NCBI RefSeq assembly: GCF_004353985.1
Contig: NZ_SMOA01000043.1
Coordinates: forward strand, 1 to 35,889
Direction: 5' to 3'
Length of the DNA stretch: 35,889 bases
DNA from: Paracraurococcus ruber
GTDB lineage: Bacteria; Pseudomonadota; Alphaproteobacteria; Acetobacterales; Acetobacteraceae
Made by a program: the position numbers and the translations under genes. The notes below the pieces were generated by a model, which was not told the origin of the DNA, searched no databases, and saw only the letters and a program-made list of their open reading frames with translations. Shown piece by piece: positions 1 to 7,857 of the stretch (the first letter of the stretch is position 1; every line of letters starts with the position of its first letter).

Positions 1-35
1 CCGGCGCCGCCGCCGGATCGTCGCCCCCGGCACGA

Positions 36-54
36 CCCGGCCCGCCGGGCCGGG
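36..54. terminator. GC-rich hairpin at the window's left edge
   Basis: An 8-bp perfect inverted repeat (CCCGGCCC, loop GCC, GGGCCGGG) lies in the 142-bp stretch before the first gene. No T-run follows on either strand, so it is only a candidate terminator of a gene outside the window. I see no coding sequence in 1-142. Confidence 0.3.
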
Positions 55-142
55 CCCCCGAGCGGCCTGCGCGTGGAACCGGGCGCGCGCCGCTCCAAGG
101 ACAGGGTTCAAGGGGCGGATGGACGCCCCGAGGGAGGACAGG

Positions 143-1132
143 ATGCGTTCCGCACCGGGCCAGCCCCGCGTGATGCGCCGCCGCGCGCTGCTGGCGGCCG
201 CGCTGGCGGCACCCGCCCTGGCGCGGGCGGCGGCCTGGCCCGACCGCCCCATCCGCCTCCTGGTCGGCTTCCCGCCCGGCGGCCCCACCGACTTCATCGC
301 CCGCGCCGTGGCGCCGGGGCTGCAGGCCGCCTGGGGCCAGACGGTGGTGATCGAGAATCGCGGTGGCGCCAATGCCACCATCGCCACCGAAGCGGTGGCG
401 CGCGCCGCGCCGGATGGCCACACGCTGCTGCTGGCGGCGAACAACCATGTGATGAACCCGCCGCTCTACGCCGCGCTGCCTTATGACCCGGTGGCGGATT
501 TCGCGCCTGTGCATGCCATCGCCGCCTCGCCCAACATCCTCTGGTGCGGCGCGCAGCAGCCCTGGCGCAGCCTGGAGGAATTGCTGGCGGCGGCCCGCGC
601 GCGGCCGGGCGCGATCGCCTATGCCACCACCGGGATCGGCGGCAACGGCCATTACGGCGGGGAGCTGCTGCAGCGCGCCTGCGGCGTCGCCCTGACGCAT
701 GTGCCCTATCGCGGCACCGCACCGGCCATGCAGGACGTGGTGGCGGGCCGCGTGCCGGTCACGGTCGGCACGCTGGTCGGCACCATCGGCGCCTGGCGCA
801 ACGGGCAGCTCCGGCCGCTGGCGGTGCTGTCGCCGCAGCGCGCGCCCGAATTGCCGGAGGTGCCGACCACCGCGGAGCTGGGCCGGCCGCTGGTGGATAC
901 CGGCGTCTGGTACGGTCTGCTGGCGCCGGCCGCGGTGCCGGCGCCGCTGGTCCGCCGCATGGCCAACGACATGGCAACGCTGCTGCAGACCGAGGCCGTG
1001 CGGGAGAGGCTGGCGAGCCAGGCCTCCACCGTGCTGCCGCTGGGGCCGGACGCCTTCGCCGCGCGCATCCGCGACGAGTTGCGCGCCTGGGCCGAGGTGG
1101 CGCGCGAGGCCGGGATGAAGGCCGACGGATGA
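143..1132 (+). CDS. Bug/TctC-family tripartite tricarboxylate transporter substrate-binding protein
   Basis: Periplasmic binding protein of 329 aa. Start chosen at ATG 143 because GGGAGG lies at 132-137, a good distance upstream; an in-frame ATG at 119 has no ribosome site. The N terminus has an Arg-rich signal (RRRALLAAALAAPALA) that could use Tat or Sec. The mature protein opens with the family hallmark WPDRPIRLLVGFPPGGPTDFIAR, then has GQTVVIENRGGA and the HVPYRGTAPAMQDVVAGRV block typical of Bug proteins. Family members capture organic acids or other small carboxylates; the ligand cannot be read from sequence. It overlaps the next gene's region closely and is paralogous to it. No TctA/TctB membrane genes are present in the window, so its transporter must be elsewhere or it may act in sensing. 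Confidence 0.9.
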   Translation: MRSAPGQPRVMRRRALLAAALAAPALARAAAWPDRPIRLLVGFPPGGPTDFIARAVAPGLQAAWGQTVVIENRGGANATIATEAVARAAPDGHTLLLAANNHVMNPPLYAALPYDPVADFAPVHAIAASPNILWCGAQQPWRSLEELLAAARARPGAIAYATTGIGGNGHYGGELLQRACGVALTHVPYRGTAPAMQDVVAGRVPVTVGTLVGTIGAWRNGQLRPLAVLSPQRAPELPEVPTTAELGRPLVDTGVWYGLLAPAAVPAPLVRRMANDMATLLQTEAVRERLASQASTVLPLGPDAFAARIRDELRAWAEVAREAGMKADG

Positions 1133-1143
1133 GGGAGAAGGTG

Positions 1144-2118
1144 ATGCCCGTCGCCAGGATGCACGTCACCCGGCGCGGCCTGGCCGCGCTGGCCGCCCTC
1201 CCGCTCGCGGCCCGCGCCCAGCCGGCCTGGCCCGACCGGCCGATCCGGCTGATCGTCGGCTTCCCCCCCGGCGGCCCCACCGATTTCGCCGCCCGCATCC
1301 TGCAGGACCCGCTGCAGCAGGCCTGGGGCCAGCCCCTGGTGATCGAGAACCGGCCGGGCGCCAGCCAGGTGATCGCCGCCGAGGCGGTCGCGAAATCGCC
1401 GCCCGACGGCTACACGCTGTTCCTCTGCACCAGCAACCTCACCACCAACCCCGCCGTCTTCACCCGCCTGCCCTACGACACGGAACGGGACTTCACCCCG
1501 ATCGTCATCGTCTATTCCTCCCCCACCGTGCTGTTCACCGGCCCGGACCAGCCCTTCCGCACGGTGCGGGAGGTGGTGGAGGCGGCGAAGCGCCGGCCCG
1601 GCATGGCCGCCAGCACCTCGGGCGTCGCTACCTCCGGCCACTTCGCGACCGAGATGTTCATGCGGCAGGCGGGGATCGAGCTGACGCATATCCCCTATCG
1701 CGGCGCCCCGCCGGCGCTGCAGGACGTGGTGGGCGGGCGGGTGCCGATCACCTTCAGCACGCTGTCGGGCGCCATGCCGCTGGCCCGCGACGGCAAGCTG
1801 CGGCCGCTGGCCATCGCCGCGCCGCGGCGCAGCCCGGCCTTCCCGGATGTGCCGACCATCGCAGAGGCCGGCTTCCCGATCCGCGACACCTCCCCCTGGT
1901 ACAGCCTGGTGGCGCCGGCCGGCCTGCCGCTGCCGATCCGCGACCGCATCGCCGCCGATGTGCAGGGCCTGCTGCGGCGGCCCGACTTCGTCCGCCGGAT
2001 CGAGGAGCAGGGCGGCATCGTCGAGGGCGACGGCCCCGCCGAATTCGCCGCCCGCATCCCGCGCGAGATCGCCATCAACACCGAGGTCGCGCGCCTCGCC
2101 AATATCCGCATCGAATAG
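1144..2118 (+). CDS. second Bug/TctC-family substrate-binding protein (tandem paralogue)
   Basis: Binding protein of 324 aa, about the family length. The ATG at 1144 follows AGGGAGAAGG (1132-1141). An in-frame ATG at 1129 would overlap the previous stop (ATGA) and cannot be excluded. A short cleavable signal (RRGLAALAALPLAARAQ) precedes WPDRPIRLIVGFPPGGPTDF, GQPLVIENRPGAS and THIPYRGAPPALQDVVGGRV. It is clearly a paralogue of the upstream gene: both share the same block order, but differ in the ligand-lining loops after the PYRG motif, so they probably bind different acids. It is likely cotranscribed with its neighbour and with the alcohol dehydrogenase, which begins 11 bp after its stop. Confidence 0.9.
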   Translation: MPVARMHVTRRGLAALAALPLAARAQPAWPDRPIRLIVGFPPGGPTDFAARILQDPLQQAWGQPLVIENRPGASQVIAAEAVAKSPPDGYTLFLCTSNLTTNPAVFTRLPYDTERDFTPIVIVYSSPTVLFTGPDQPFRTVREVVEAAKRRPGMAASTSGVATSGHFATEMFMRQAGIELTHIPYRGAPPALQDVVGGRVPITFSTLSGAMPLARDGKLRPLAIAAPRRSPAFPDVPTIAEAGFPIRDTSPWYSLVAPAGLPLPIRDRIAADVQGLLRRPDFVRRIEEQGGIVEGDGPAEFAARIPREIAINTEVARLANIRIE

Positions 2119-2129
2119 GACCGCACCGC

Positions 2130-3263
2130 ATGCGCATGCAGGCCGCCATCATGTTCGAACAGGGCAAGCCCCGCCCCTATGCGCAGTCGCAGGCGCTGGT
2201 GATCGAGGAGGTGGAGCTGGACGGCCCCGGCCCGGGGGAGGTGCTGATCGAGGTGGCGGCGGCCGGGCTCTGCCATTCCGACCTCTCGGCCATCGAGGGC
2301 ATCCGGCCGCGGCCGCTGCCCGTCGTCATCGGGCATGAGGGCGCCGGGATCGTGCGGGAGGTGGGGCAGGGCGTCACCGACCTGGCGCCGGGCGACCATG
2401 TGATCACGGTCTTCGTCGCGTCCTGCGGGGTGTGCCGCAACTGCGTGCGCGGAAGGCCGAACATCTGCAACGCCGGCAATGCGGCGCGGGCGGCGGGCAC
2501 GCTGCTCTCGGGCGCGAAGCGCATCCGCCGGCTGAACGGGGACGCGATCAACCACGGCAGCGGCCTCTCGCTCTTCGCGCAATATGCCGTGGTCGGCCGG
2601 CGCTCGGCGGTGAAGATCGCCAGGGACGTGCCGCTGGAGGATGCGGCGATCTTCGGCTGCGCGGTGATGACCGGCGCCGGCGCGGTGCTGAACACCGCGC
2701 GGATGCAGGCGGGCGACACCATCGCCGTGGTCGGCCTGGGCGGCGTCGGGATGAACGCGCTCTTCGCCGCGGTGGCGGGCGGGGCGGAGCGGATCATCGC
2801 GGTGGATGCCAACCCGGAGAAGCTCGGCCTCGCCCGGCAATGGGGCGCGACGGACACCTTCCTGGCGACCGAGGCCGATGTGGTCGAGCAGGTGAAGGAC
2901 GCCACCGGCGGCGGCGTGGACACGGTGATCGAGACGGCGGGCAACATCCGGGCGATGGAGCTCGCCTATGCCATCACCGCCCGCGGCGGCAGCGTGGTCA
3001 GCGCCGGGCTGCCGGCGCAGGGCGCCAATTTCTCCTACATGCATGCCGGCCTCGTCTCGGACGAGAAGAGCATCCTCGGCAGCTACATGGGGTCCTGCAT
3101 CGCGGAGCGGGACATCCCGCGCTTCCTCGGCCTCTATCGCCGCGGCAAGCTGCCGGTGGGGTCGCTGAAGAGCGGCTTCCTGCCCCTGTCGGAGATCAAT
3201 GCCGGCTTCGACCGGCTGGCCGAGGGCAATGTCCTGCGCCAGGTGCTGCGGCCGAACCTGTAG
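2130..3263 (+). CDS. zinc-dependent NAD(P) alcohol dehydrogenase (MDR superfamily)
   Basis: Medium-chain dehydrogenase of 377 aa. The catalytic zinc site is visible: Cys in GLCHSD, the GHEG histidine-glutamate pair, and a later Cys in FGCAVMTGAG. The structural zinc lobe is complete, with four cysteines spaced C-x2-C-x2-C-x7-C in CGVCRNCVRGRPNIC. The Rossmann motif GLGGVGM is followed by an acidic residue in AVDANPEK, which favours NAD over NADP. The overall plan resembles class III/AdhC-type enzymes that oxidise alcohols to aldehydes or act on thiol adducts; the substrate is not deducible. It lies 11 bp behind the second Bug gene, so it probably acts on a compound imported by that system or on its derivative. 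No strong ribosome site was seen; AGGA at 2117-2120 is the best. Confidence 0.88.
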   Translation: MRMQAAIMFEQGKPRPYAQSQALVIEEVELDGPGPGEVLIEVAAAGLCHSDLSAIEGIRPRPLPVVIGHEGAGIVREVGQGVTDLAPGDHVITVFVASCGVCRNCVRGRPNICNAGNAARAAGTLLSGAKRIRRLNGDAINHGSGLSLFAQYAVVGRRSAVKIARDVPLEDAAIFGCAVMTGAGAVLNTARMQAGDTIAVVGLGGVGMNALFAAVAGGAERIIAVDANPEKLGLARQWGATDTFLATEADVVEQVKDATGGGVDTVIETAGNIRAMELAYAITARGGSVVSAGLPAQGANFSYMHAGLVSDEKSILGSYMGSCIAERDIPRFLGLYRRGKLPVGSLKSGFLPLSEINAGFDRLAEGNVLRQVLRPNL

Positions 3264-3265
3264 AA

Positions 3266-3300
3266 GGCATCCTCCCGCCGCGGGGCGGTTGCGCGATGCC
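3266..3300 (+). terminator. nested inverted repeat after the alcohol dehydrogenase
   Basis: GGCATC (3266-3271) pairs with GATGCC (3295-3300), and inside it CCGCC (3275-3279) pairs with GGCGG (3284-3288). It begins three bases after the stop codon. No T-run follows, so it may be an intrinsic terminator of weak type or an RNA-stabilising hairpin. It separates the Bug/alcohol dehydrogenase genes from the Dpp ATPases. Confidence 0.4.
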
Positions 3301-3383
3301 GGCAGGACGGCCAAGGTCGGCCTCCGCCGCATGACGACACCGCCCCCCGCCCTGCCCGCCCCCACCCCGCCGCGGCGCCGCGC

Positions 3384-4367
3384 ATGAGCGCGCCGCTGCT
3401 CGAGGTCGAGGAGCTGCGCGTCGCCTTCGGCGACACCGCCGCCGTGCGCGGCGCCTCCTTCACGGTCGCGCGCGGGGAGACGCATTGCGTCGTCGGCGAG
3501 AGCGGCTGCGGCAAGTCGGTCTCCGCCCTGGCGGTGATGGGGCTGCTGGCGCGCGGCGGGCGGCGCGCCGCCGGGCGCCTCGCCTTCGACGGCCAGGACC
3601 TGCTGGCCCTGCCGGAACGCGCCATGGCCCGGCTGCGCGGCGACCGGGTGGCGATGATCTTCCAGGAGCCGATGACCAGCCTGAACCCGGCCTATACCGT
3701 CGGGTCGCAGATGGCGGAGGTGTTCACCCGCCACCGCGGCGGCAGCCGCCGCGCCGCGCTGGACCGGGCGGCGGGGCTGCTGGCGAAGGTGGGCATCACC
3801 GCCCCGGGCATGCGGCTGGGGCAGTTCCCGCACCAATTGTCGGGCGGGCTGCGGCAGCGCGTGATGATCGCCATGGCGCTGATGTGCGACCCCGAATTGC
3901 TGATCGCCGACGAGCCGACCACTGCCCTCGACGTGACGGTGCAGGCGCAGATCCTGCGGCTGCTGGCGGAATTGCAGCGGGAGCTTGGCCTGGCGATCCT
4001 GCTGATCACCCATGACCTCGGCATCGTCGCCCGCGTCGCGCACAAGGTGAGCGTCATGTATGCGGGTGAGGTGGTGGAGAGCGGGCCGACCCCGGCGCTC
4101 TTCGCCGCGCCGTCCCACCCCTACACCCGCGGGCTGCTGGGCTGCGTGCCGGTGCCCGGCAAGGTGCGGCGGGACGAGGCGCTGGGCAGCATCCCCGGCG
4201 TGGTGCCGCGCATCCGGCCGGGCTTCCAGGGCTGCGGCTTCCGCGACCGCTGCGCCCATGCCGCGCCGGCCTGCGAGGGCGCGGTGCCGCGGCAGCAGGC
4301 GGCGGGCGGGCATGCCTATCTCTGCCGCCTGCCGCCGGGCTGGGCCGAGGCGGAGCGCGCGGCGTGA
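3384..4367 (+). CDS. dppD: dipeptide/oligopeptide ABC transporter ATP-binding protein (DppD/OppD type)
   Basis: Cytoplasmic ATPase of 327 aa. Walker A is GESGCGKS, the Q-loop region reads FQEPMTSLNPAYTVG, the ABC signature is LSGGLRQRV and Walker B is LLIADEPTTALDVT followed by the H-loop ITHDLG. The C-terminal oligopeptide-type extension has the usual cysteine cluster (CGFRDRC, PAC, LC) known in this family to hold an iron-sulfur centre or metal. Its stop overlaps the start of the second ATPase (GTGA at 4364-4367), so the two are translationally coupled. Such ATPases normally work as a heterodimer with two permeases and a family-5 binding protein; no permease gene is found here, although a binding-protein gene lies at 6209-7735 on the other strand. 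Confidence 0.9.
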   Translation: MSAPLLEVEELRVAFGDTAAVRGASFTVARGETHCVVGESGCGKSVSALAVMGLLARGGRRAAGRLAFDGQDLLALPERAMARLRGDRVAMIFQEPMTSLNPAYTVGSQMAEVFTRHRGGSRRAALDRAAGLLAKVGITAPGMRLGQFPHQLSGGLRQRVMIAMALMCDPELLIADEPTTALDVTVQAQILRLLAELQRELGLAILLITHDLGIVARVAHKVSVMYAGEVVESGPTPALFAAPSHPYTRGLLGCVPVPGKVRRDEALGSIPGVVPRIRPGFQGCGFRDRCAHAAPACEGAVPRQQAAGGHAYLCRLPPGWAEAERAA

Positions 4368-5386
4368 CCGCACCCGATGACCGGGGGGCCGAAGGGCCCG
4401 GAGGCCTGGATCGGCCGCGCCGGGATACCACGCCCGCGATCGAGGTCCGCGAGTTGCGCAAGACCTTCCGCATCCGCGGCGGCCTGCTGGGGCAGGACCG
4501 GCAGGTGGTGGCGGTGGACGATGTCTCCTTCGCCGTGCCGACCGGCGGCGTGCTGGGGGTGGTGGGGGAGAGCGGCTGCGGCAAGTCCACCCTGGCGCGG
4601 CTCATCCTCGGCCTGCTGCCGCCGACCAGCGGCGACGTGCTGGTGGAAGGCCAGCGGCTCTCGGCCATGGACCGGCGGGCGCGGGCGCGGCTGATCCAGC
4701 CGGTCTTCCAGGACCCCTTCGCCTCGCTCAACCCGCGCCGACGGATCCGCGACATCGTGGCGATGCCGCTGGTGGCGCAGGGCGGGATCCCCGCGCGGCA
4801 GGTGCGCGACCGCGTGCAGGAGATGCTGGCGCGCGTCGGCCTGACGGCGGAACAGGGGGAGCGCTTCCCGGCGCAGCTTTCCGGCGGCCAGCGGCAGCGC
4901 GTCGCCATCGCCCGCGCCCTGGTGCTGCGGCCGCGCATCGTCATCTGCGACGAGCCGACCAGCGCGCTCGACGTCTCGGTGCAGGCGCAGATCCTGAACC
5001 TGCTGGCGGAGCTGCGGCGGGAGCTGAACCTCACCTACCTCTTCATCAGCCACAACCTGGCGGTGGTGGAGCATGTGGCGAGCGAGGTGGCGGTCATGTA
5101 TCTCGGCCGCATCGTCGAGCGGGCGGAGGCCGACGCGCTGTTCCGCGCCCCGCGCCACCCCTACACCCGCGCGCTGCTGGCCAGCGTGCTGACGCCGGAA
5201 CCGGGCCTGGGCGTGCCGGATGTCGGGCTGGGGGACACGCTGCCCGACCCCGCCAACATCCCGCCCGGCTGCCGCTTCCATCCCCGCTGCCCGGTGGCGG
5301 AGCCGCGCTGCGCGCGGCAGGCGCCGCGGCCGGTGGACGGGGCGGAATGCCTGCTGCTGGAAGCGGAGCAGCGCCCCGCCGCGTGA
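4364..5386 (+). CDS. dppF: dipeptide/oligopeptide ABC transporter ATP-binding protein (DppF/OppF type)
   Basis: Second ATPase subunit, 340 aa, starting with GTG that overlaps the preceding stop. The first 20-25 residues are low-complexity and not conserved in the family. Walker A is GESGCGKST, the Q-loop reads FQDPFASLNPRRRI, the signature is LSGGQRQRVAIARAL, Walker B is VICDEPTSALDVS and the H-loop is FISHNLAVVEH. The C terminus carries the family cysteine cluster (GCRFHPRC, RC, C). It would pair with the upstream ATPase to power import of peptides or related solutes such as nickel chelates or opines; substrate is set by the binding protein and permeases, which are not adjacent. Confidence 0.9.
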   Translation: MTAPDDRGAEGPGGLDRPRRDTTPAIEVRELRKTFRIRGGLLGQDRQVVAVDDVSFAVPTGGVLGVVGESGCGKSTLARLILGLLPPTSGDVLVEGQRLSAMDRRARARLIQPVFQDPFASLNPRRRIRDIVAMPLVAQGGIPARQVRDRVQEMLARVGLTAEQGERFPAQLSGGQRQRVAIARALVLRPRIVICDEPTSALDVSVQAQILNLLAELRRELNLTYLFISHNLAVVEHVASEVAVMYLGRIVERAEADALFRAPRHPYTRALLASVLTPEPGLGVPDVGLGDTLPDPANIPPGCRFHPRCPVAEPRCARQAPRPVDGAECLLLEAEQRPAA

Positions 5387-5437
5387 ACCGCCGGGCGCGC
5401 CGCGCTTTGCCACCGCGCAATCCCGGAGGTTCCGCCG

Positions 5438-5575
5438 ATGTGGGTCCTGCTGCTGGCCGCCCTGGCCGTGCTGCTGCTGGTCGTGCTCGACCGCAGGGAG
5501 TTCTTCAGCGTCTTCCCCGCCCGCCGGGCCGAACTGGCTGCCCGGCGTCGGGATCGCGTCAGGCCCCCCGGATGA
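5438..5575 (+). CDS. 45-residue single-span membrane protein, unknown function
   Basis: A short ORF with a strong ribosome site (GGAGGT at 5425-5430, seven bases before ATG). The product begins with a hydrophobic segment MWVLLLAALAVLLLVVL (about residues 1-17), then DRREFF and an Arg-rich tail, so it looks like a small membrane-anchored protein with a cytoplasmic basic tail. It starts 51 bp after dppF, in the same direction, and its last 17 bases overlap the 3' end of the convergent hydrolase gene. I do not recognise a family. Support comes from the ribosome site and the sensible membrane topology; it could still be a chance ORF. Confidence 0.5.
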   Translation: MWVLLLAALAVLLLVVLDRREFFSVFPARRAELAARRRDRVRPPG

Positions 5576-6203
5576 ACGGGTTGGTCCGGCGTTCCTGCCC
5601 GAAATTCGACCCCGGGCCATGGCCGCAGAGGAAGGCGATGTCGTCGCCCAGCGGCAGCAGCTTGGTCCTGATGGCCTCGATCAGCGCCTCCGGGTCGCCA
5701 TAGGGGAAGTCGGTCCGCCCGACCGAGCCCTGGAAGAGCACATCGCCGACGATGGCGATGCGCAGCGTGGCATTCACAAACACGACGTGCCCCGGCGTGT
5801 GCCCCGGGCAATGCAGCACGGCGAAATCCTCGGCGCCGATGCGGATCGTCTCGCCTTCCGTCAGCCAGCGGTCGGGCGTGACGTTGCGGCATGCGAAGCC
5901 GAAGCGGGCGCCCTGCTCCTCCAGCCCCTCCAGCAGGAAGCGGTCGCGCTCGTCCGGGCCGATGATGGGCGGGCGGCCCGGCAGCGCCTCCTGCAAGGCG
6001 GCCGCGCCGCCGGCATGGTCAAGATGGCCATGGGTCAGCAGGATGCTGGCGACCGTCATCTTGAGTTCGCCCACGGCGTGCAGGATGCGCTCCGGCTCGC
6101 CGCCCGGGTCCACCACCACGCCCTCGCCCGTCGCCTCCTCCCACCACAGGGAGCAGTTCTGCTGGAAGGGGGTGACCGGGACGATCGCTGCCTTCAGGCC
6201 CAT
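5559..6203 (-). CDS. MBL-fold hydrolase, glyoxalase II-like (YcbL type)
   Basis: Zinc metallo-beta-lactamase-fold protein of 214 aa. The metal motif THGHLDH is followed by the downstream histidine in CPGHTPGH, the bridging aspartate in VGDVLFQGSVGRTDFP and a final histidine in LCGHGPGS. This set matches small glyoxalase-II-like thioesterases that hydrolyse S-acylglutathione-type substrates, though the family is functionally mixed. The start at ATG 6203 gives the usual beginning MGLKAAIVPVTPFQQNCSLWW; a GTG at 6218 would overlap the upstream gene. Only five bases separate it from the stop of the binding-protein gene, so the two are probably cotranscribed. Confidence 0.88.
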   Translation of the reverse strand: MGLKAAIVPVTPFQQNCSLWWEEATGEGVVVDPGGEPERILHAVGELKMTVASILLTHGHLDHAGGAAALQEALPGRPPIIGPDERDRFLLEGLEEQGARFGFACRNVTPDRWLTEGETIRIGAEDFAVLHCPGHTPGHVVFVNATLRIAIVGDVLFQGSVGRTDFPYGDPEALIEAIRTKLLPLGDDIAFLCGHGPGSNFGQERRTNPFIRGA

Positions 6204-6208
6204 GCGCG

Positions 6209-7735
6209 CTATTTCCACTTCGCCAGGTAGAAGCGCGGCAACTCGTCGCGGTACGCCTTGAAGTCAAGCTGCCGGCTGTAGCCGTAGATCGTCACGTAGG
6301 TGTGCAGCGGCAGCCAGTAGGCATTCTCGGTCGCCCGCCTGATGGCGGCGCTGTAGGCGCGCTTGCGCACCGCCTCGTCATTGCTCGACCCGCCCTCGGC
6401 GACCAGCGCCTGCATCTCCGGGTCGCGGGTGTAGTCGTCGCCGCCGCCGCCGAACATCACCGGCAGCACCGCCGAGACGTCGTTGATCGAATAGCTGCCC
6501 CAGCTTCCCAGGTAGAGCGGGTTCCGCCCTTCCCAGGCGCGCTGCACCGCGGCCGCGACCTGGATCTGGCTGACGCGGGCGCGGATGCCGACCGCGCCCA
6601 GGTAGTTCTGCACCGCCGCGGTCCATTGCGGCAGCACGTAGCTCACCATCTCCGTCTCGAAGCCGTTGGGGAAGCCGGCCTCGGCCAGCAGCGCCTTCGC
6701 CCTGGCGGGATCGTAGGGATAGAGCGTGGCTGCGCCGGCATCGCAGCCGAACTGGCTGGGGTAGCAGGGCGCCGGCGGCACGCGCGACCCGCCGGTGATC
6801 AGGCGGTTGGCGATCGTCTCCCGGTCGATGGCGTGCCAGATCGCCTGGCGCACCTTCAGGTTGGTCAGCGGATTTCCCGCGCCGCTGCGGCCGGCAGCGT
6901 CGATCGAGAGATAGCCGATCCGCATGCTCTCCTGCCGCACCGCCTGGACGGTCGGCAGGCGGTTGATCTGCTCGAACTGGTCGGGGTTGACGTTCCAGAT
7001 CCAGTCGGCGCGGCCGGACAGCAATTCCGTCATTTCCGTGGTGGCGTCGGGGACGAAGCGCACGGAGAGGCGGCGGATCGCCGGGCGGCCCTTCGGGCTG
7101 CCCTGCCAGTAATTCTCGTAGCGCTCGTATTCCACCGCCGCGCCGGCGTCGAAGCGGGTGATGCGGTAGGGCCCGGCGCCGACCGGGGCGCGGGCATAGC
7201 CATCCGCCCCGACGCGCTGGCGATAGGCGGCGGGGTAGATCGGGATGACGAGCGCGAAGTATTCCAGCGCCGCCGGCGTCGGCTGCTTCAGGGTGACCCG
7301 CACCTTGAAGTCGTCCAGCTTCTCGCAGCCGGCGATCCAGTTGGTGTTGCTGGGCGTCGCCACCCGGCTGTCGGCGCTGCTGACCAGGTTCAGCGTGTAG
7401 ACCACGTCATCGGCGGTGAAGGCGCTGCCGTCATGGAAGGTGACGCCGCGGCGGAGCGTGAACTCGATCTGCTTCGGGTCCAGCCAGCGCCATTCGGTCG
7501 CCAGCAGCGGCTTCAACTCAAAGCTGTCGGGGTCGCGGTGGACCAGCGTGTCCCAGGCCTGGTGCGCCTGCACCAGCCCGGTGCGGAGCGAGTTGTAGTA
7601 GGGATCGATGTTCGGCAGGGCGAAGCGGTCCACGATGCGCAGCGTGTCCTGCGCCTTCTGCGCCGCCGCGTCGTGCATCAGCGCCGGCGCGGCCAGCGCG
7701 CCCGCCCCGGCCAGCAGAATCCCGCGTCGCCGCAT
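6209..7735 (-). CDS. ABC transporter family-5 substrate-binding protein (peptide/nickel/opine type)
   Basis: Periplasmic binding protein of 508 aa. The N terminus has an Arg-rich signal (MRRRGILLAGAGALAAPAL) with a likely cleavage near DAAAQ. Family-5 hallmarks include LATEWRWLDPKQIEFTLRRGVTFHDGSAFTADDVVYTL, the VRQAIWHAIDRETI block and YDPARAKALLAEAGFPNGFE. GGGAGGG lies directly upstream (7741-7747). In this family ligands range from dipeptides to glutathione or sugars. It is the natural partner for the two Dpp-type ATPases at 3384-5386, but it is convergent to them rather than in their operon, and the permeases are missing. Confidence 0.9.
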   Translation of the reverse strand: MRRRGILLAGAGALAAPALMHDAAAQKAQDTLRIVDRFALPNIDPYYNSLRTGLVQAHQAWDTLVHRDPDSFELKPLLATEWRWLDPKQIEFTLRRGVTFHDGSAFTADDVVYTLNLVSSADSRVATPSNTNWIAGCEKLDDFKVRVTLKQPTPAALEYFALVIPIYPAAYRQRVGADGYARAPVGAGPYRITRFDAGAAVEYERYENYWQGSPKGRPAIRRLSVRFVPDATTEMTELLSGRADWIWNVNPDQFEQINRLPTVQAVRQESMRIGYLSIDAAGRSGAGNPLTNLKVRQAIWHAIDRETIANRLITGGSRVPPAPCYPSQFGCDAGAATLYPYDPARAKALLAEAGFPNGFETEMVSYVLPQWTAAVQNYLGAVGIRARVSQIQVAAAVQRAWEGRNPLYLGSWGSYSINDVSAVLPVMFGGGGDDYTRDPEMQALVAEGGSSNDEAVRKRAYSAAIRRATENAYWLPLHTYVTIYGYSRQLDFKAYRDELPRFYLAKWK

Positions 7736-7857
7736 CGCATCCCTCCCCGCATCCCTGGCGGACGGTACGGGGGGCGAACACCCCCGGCAAGCCGCCCCGG
7801 ACCCCGCCTGCGGTCGGGCGGCTGGACCGGGCCGGGCGGCGGACGCAGGCTGGCGCC

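Noticed and set aside
1695-4373. Long open frame on the minus strand (892 codons)
   Set aside because: It is antisense to the Bug, alcohol dehydrogenase and DppD genes; its product is a His/Arg/Gln/Ala-rich shadow without domains, as expected for GC-rich codon bias.
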